A stretch of DNA of 64,000 nucleotides. Origin: Paraspadella gotoi (Eukaryota; Chaetognatha). The notes below the pieces were generated by a model. The model had not been told where the DNA came from. It saw only the letters and a program-made list of their open reading frames with translations, and did no database searches. This document shows, piece after piece, positions 61,378-64,000 of this stretch. Position 1 is the stretch's first letter. Each line of letters begins with the position of its first letter. Position numbers and translations under genes: made by a program. The DNA lies in assembly GCA_051294375.1 (NCBI GenBank), contig CM119263.1, forward strand, positions 14,648,414 through 14,712,413, read 5' to 3'.

Positions 61378-61856
61378 AGAGGAGAAAGAGCAGAGAAGAA
61401 GAGAGAGAGAGAGAAGTCAAAGAGAGAAAAGGAGAAGAATGAAAAAGAAAAAAAGGAGCATGCTTTTCATTTATCCTTCTCTTCGACGACCGACGGAAAG
61501 GGGGAGAATGTAGGAATGTTGAAGATAATGGAGGCAGAATTAAATTGACCACCTTGTATCGCAAATAAAGCAAAAAGCAAAACCGGGGATGGATTGGAAT
61601 GAAGCTCTTATTTGATTCCCGGGGAAACCCGCGTCTTTGTGTAACGAAGCCAAAATCGAAGTGTTTCGGAACGAGAAAATTTCTCATAATTTTTCACCAT
61701 AAACACTCGGTTGCTTACAACTTAGAAAAAAGAAATTGATGAGCTTTTCGTCTTAAGTCATCCGCTCAAGTAGGTAAGAGAAGGCAGGGCGATCCATTAC
61801 TGGCGTGAATAAAAAAAAATAAGATTCTTAAATTCACTTTTCGCTGGACTACACTT

Positions 61857-62312
61857 ATGGTTTTAGATATGTCGCTCATCGGCGCGCTTAAGAAAAAATC
61901 CGGAAAGAACAAGCGGTTTCTGATCAATTTTGGTCTTCTCGCAATTGTTTGCCAACAAGACCAGAGCGACAAGTCCAATATACGATCAGCAAAACCATGG
62001 GAAATGTTAAAAACGTCGGGGCAAGGGTTTGGGAGACTAGCTCAAAGACGGCCCGGGCGGAAACACAGAGAAAGTCGCAATATAACAGCGGTCTGTGGGA
62101 CTAGAAAAAATCTGAAAATAAAACCGACGTTGAGGCGGGGAAAAACTGCGAGGCGCTTAGTGCCTGAATCCTTTTGTAATTTTTTCTTTAAATTTTGCGA
62201 TAGTTTTACTGTAGTGAGTCAAAATAAATATCCAGCAGTGTCACTCGGCACTGATCCGATCTGTAGGGTCTGTACCAATAACCTTCAGAGCACATTAACT
62301 GAAAAGAAATAA
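61857..62312 (+). other. Unrecognised open frame, 151 codons
   Basis: Longest frame in the right end, with basic composition (many Lys/Arg), but no recognisable motif, and the opposite strand is also open over part of it. It may be chance. Confidence 0.2.
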
Positions 62313-63760
62313 TTACTCATAGTAAGAAATAATAGACAATTAAATCCATGTTTTCTAAAAATTATTTAATTGTCATTTTTGTTCTACTTGTTTTGCTCCA
62401 CCAGATGGGCCTTTTAAAAAATTAATAAAAATAAAAGATTAGCTTAATGCTACAATGTCTTGGTACAATTTCGTTGCGTAAACACAAAGAAATTCATTTA
62501 TAGATCATGAGTATCATTAATTGAGTCTTGAAATAACTTTTTCTGTGCATTTATACGAACCAGCCTTTTACCATTGTAAAGATCTTGTATTATAATAAAA
62601 AAATAAAAAACAACAATTTTTACCATAAACAGCTACATGCATTAAGCGTGGGTTATTAAAAGAGTGTGTGGCTTTTTAATAAAAAAAAACTGTTAATATT
62701 AATTATAGAAAGCTTAAACGCGGGCCCCAATTTTGTAAAGGGTTTTATTTGTAACCTGGAAGATTAGAACAAGAATTTAAAAAAATCGATAATTATAACC
62801 TTTTAGCCCTCCTAAGTCAGTAAAAAGTTTTTTAAAATCACCCGGAACAAAAGTTTGGAAACTCAGCTAAATTTTTTTATTATTTAAAGTCACATGTTTT
62901 TTTTAACGTTTCTACATGAATTTTTATTTTTTTTTTGGTTTTCAAGCAAAAGACAAAAAATGATAAATTTAATTACTCCTTGAGTAATTAATATAAACAT
63001 TGAGGTAATAGGAAAGTTTTTGTTTATATCAGAAACATAATTCACTTCTCTTTCATATCTATATTGTATTTATTTTTTTTTTTAAATAGCCAGACACCAA
63101 GTGTGTTTAATTTAATTTCAAAGTTGTTATACTTTGACTAATAGGAATTCCGATCACAGTAAGTTTTAAAAATCGTTGTAAAAGAAATAATTTAAGAAAA
63201 ATTATATGAAAAAGAAGCCAAACACCATAATATGGCTTTAAAATACTGTGATAACCATTCACGAGAAGTCATTTTTGGTTCAAAAGTATCAAAAGAGAAA
63301 AAAACATTTTTTTATTAACCACAATAATTTAAGTCAGCTCGGCCGAAAGCTAAAATTTAAAGTGGAAACCAAAAAGAAAAATATATTAAAACGAACGCAG
63401 ATTGTTTAGAAAAAAATTGGGCGGGAAATGACCATGTTTTTGTAGATATTATTTTTTACAAACGCGTGGGGTCAATGTGAATTTGAAATGTTTAACATAA
63501 GCAATAAATATTGACAGATCATTTCCTATCAGTAAATGTAAATATTAAAGAACATTAATAAATGACCAGATAACTTGTCCTATCTACATGGTTTATATGA
63601 AAAAAAAATTTAAAGGCAAGTAAGGTGCCGGAACTCTAAGCAAGAAAATTAAGGGTCTCGGGTTTTCAACAACTCGACATGTATGTCTACCGCACACCTC
63701 AGCATTTAAATATTTTTTTTTTGTTTTATTTTTTCGTTTCCGTTTCTAATATGTCCCTTT
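62313..63760. other. AT-rich, no gene seen
   Basis: High A/T with long homopolymers and no coding block on either strand. Confidence 0.7.
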
Positions 63761-63791
63761 TTTATCCCCCGGCTTACGGAAAGAAAAATAA

Positions 63792-63959
63792 TGCGAAGCG
63801 AGGGAGGAACCCGAAGCCCTCCAACGAGAATACATGAAATGCGGCCCATCGCAACCCCACGAAGTGAAACTTCTGCCTTCGGAAGTGAACCGAGAATGCC
63901 CTGAAGTTGAGCAGCGCCGGGATCTATTCGGAAGGTCTAGAAAACCGGCGAAAGAATAA
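63792..63959 (+). CDS. Possible terminal coding exon, unrecognised
   Basis: Composition shifts sharply from AT-rich to balanced. The plus frame is open from 63792 to TAA at 63957-63959 with protein-like content (EYMKCGPSQPHEVKLLPSEV, then NRECPEVEQRRDLFGRSRK). No clear acceptor was fixed. Family unknown. Confidence 0.3.
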   Translation, partial: CEAREEPEALQREYMKCGPSQPHEVKLLPSEVNRECPEVEQRRDLFGRSRKPAKE

Positions 63960-64000
63960 TCGGCCTCTTTTCTCTAACTGTATCCCCCATGATTGAAGGC

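Noticed and set aside
61766-61978. 70-codon minus-strand frame
   Set aside because: Overlaps an equally long plus frame in AT-rich DNA, with no recognisable motif.

Overview
This is a nuclear genome window from an invertebrate animal. Coding exons are interrupted by introns with GT/AG (a few GC/AG) borders. The genes are animal or general eukaryotic families: chaperonin, hnRNP, HINT, XPD helicase, ELAV, a ciliary outer-dynein-arm docking subunit and a claudin-like membrane protein. Non-coding DNA is very AT-rich and full of (GA)n/(CT)n microsatellites and short dispersed repeats. A degenerate CCCTAA tract hints at a TTAGGG-type telomere motif. The phylum cannot be fixed from this sequence.

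Left part (1-22.6 kb): five genes, all on the minus strand. They are CCT6 (first 217 codons only; the rest lies off the left edge), a two-RRM hnRNP A/B-type protein (332 aa), HINT1 (115 aa), ERCC2/XPD (14 exons, 773 aa) and an ELAV/Hu-type protein (12 exons, 508 aa). All five models were built by joining exons whose phases agree at every junction. The ELAV gene has two, perhaps three, GC-AG introns.

Right part (23.8-61.2 kb): two plus-strand genes spread through low-quality assembly. The first is an ODAD1/CCDC114-type docking-complex coiled-coil gene. Exons 1-4 (23.8-25.4 kb), 6-8 (27.3-29.7 kb), 9 (37.05 kb) and 10 (55.99 kb) are recognisable. The part joining exons 4 and 6 appears in reverse orientation at the edge of a 464-bp gap. 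Its very long ninth intron contains a roughly 5-kb direct duplication (31.6-36.8 and 37.0-42.0 kb) with a 71-bp minisatellite, and an inverted duplication of roughly 2.9-kb arms centred near 54.43 kb. The second gene is a claudin/PMP22-like gene (57.19 kb onward), which runs into a gap at 61.17 kb. In both duplications the copies differ mostly by single-base insertions and deletions. That suggests uncorrected long-read or haplotype-duplication artefacts, although real duplication cannot be excluded from sequence alone.

Other contents: at least five copies of a roughly 230-bp SINE-like element with a Pol III B-box-like motif, two copies of a second dispersed family, a CpG-rich stretch at 43.6-45.3 kb, a possible nested minus-strand gene inside the 5-kb duplication, and long AT-rich stretches with no gene I can support (6.1-9.4, 14.7-17.4, 45.3-50.9 and 62.3-63.8 kb). 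I found no bacterial-type operon, CRISPR array, rRNA or convincing tRNA gene.
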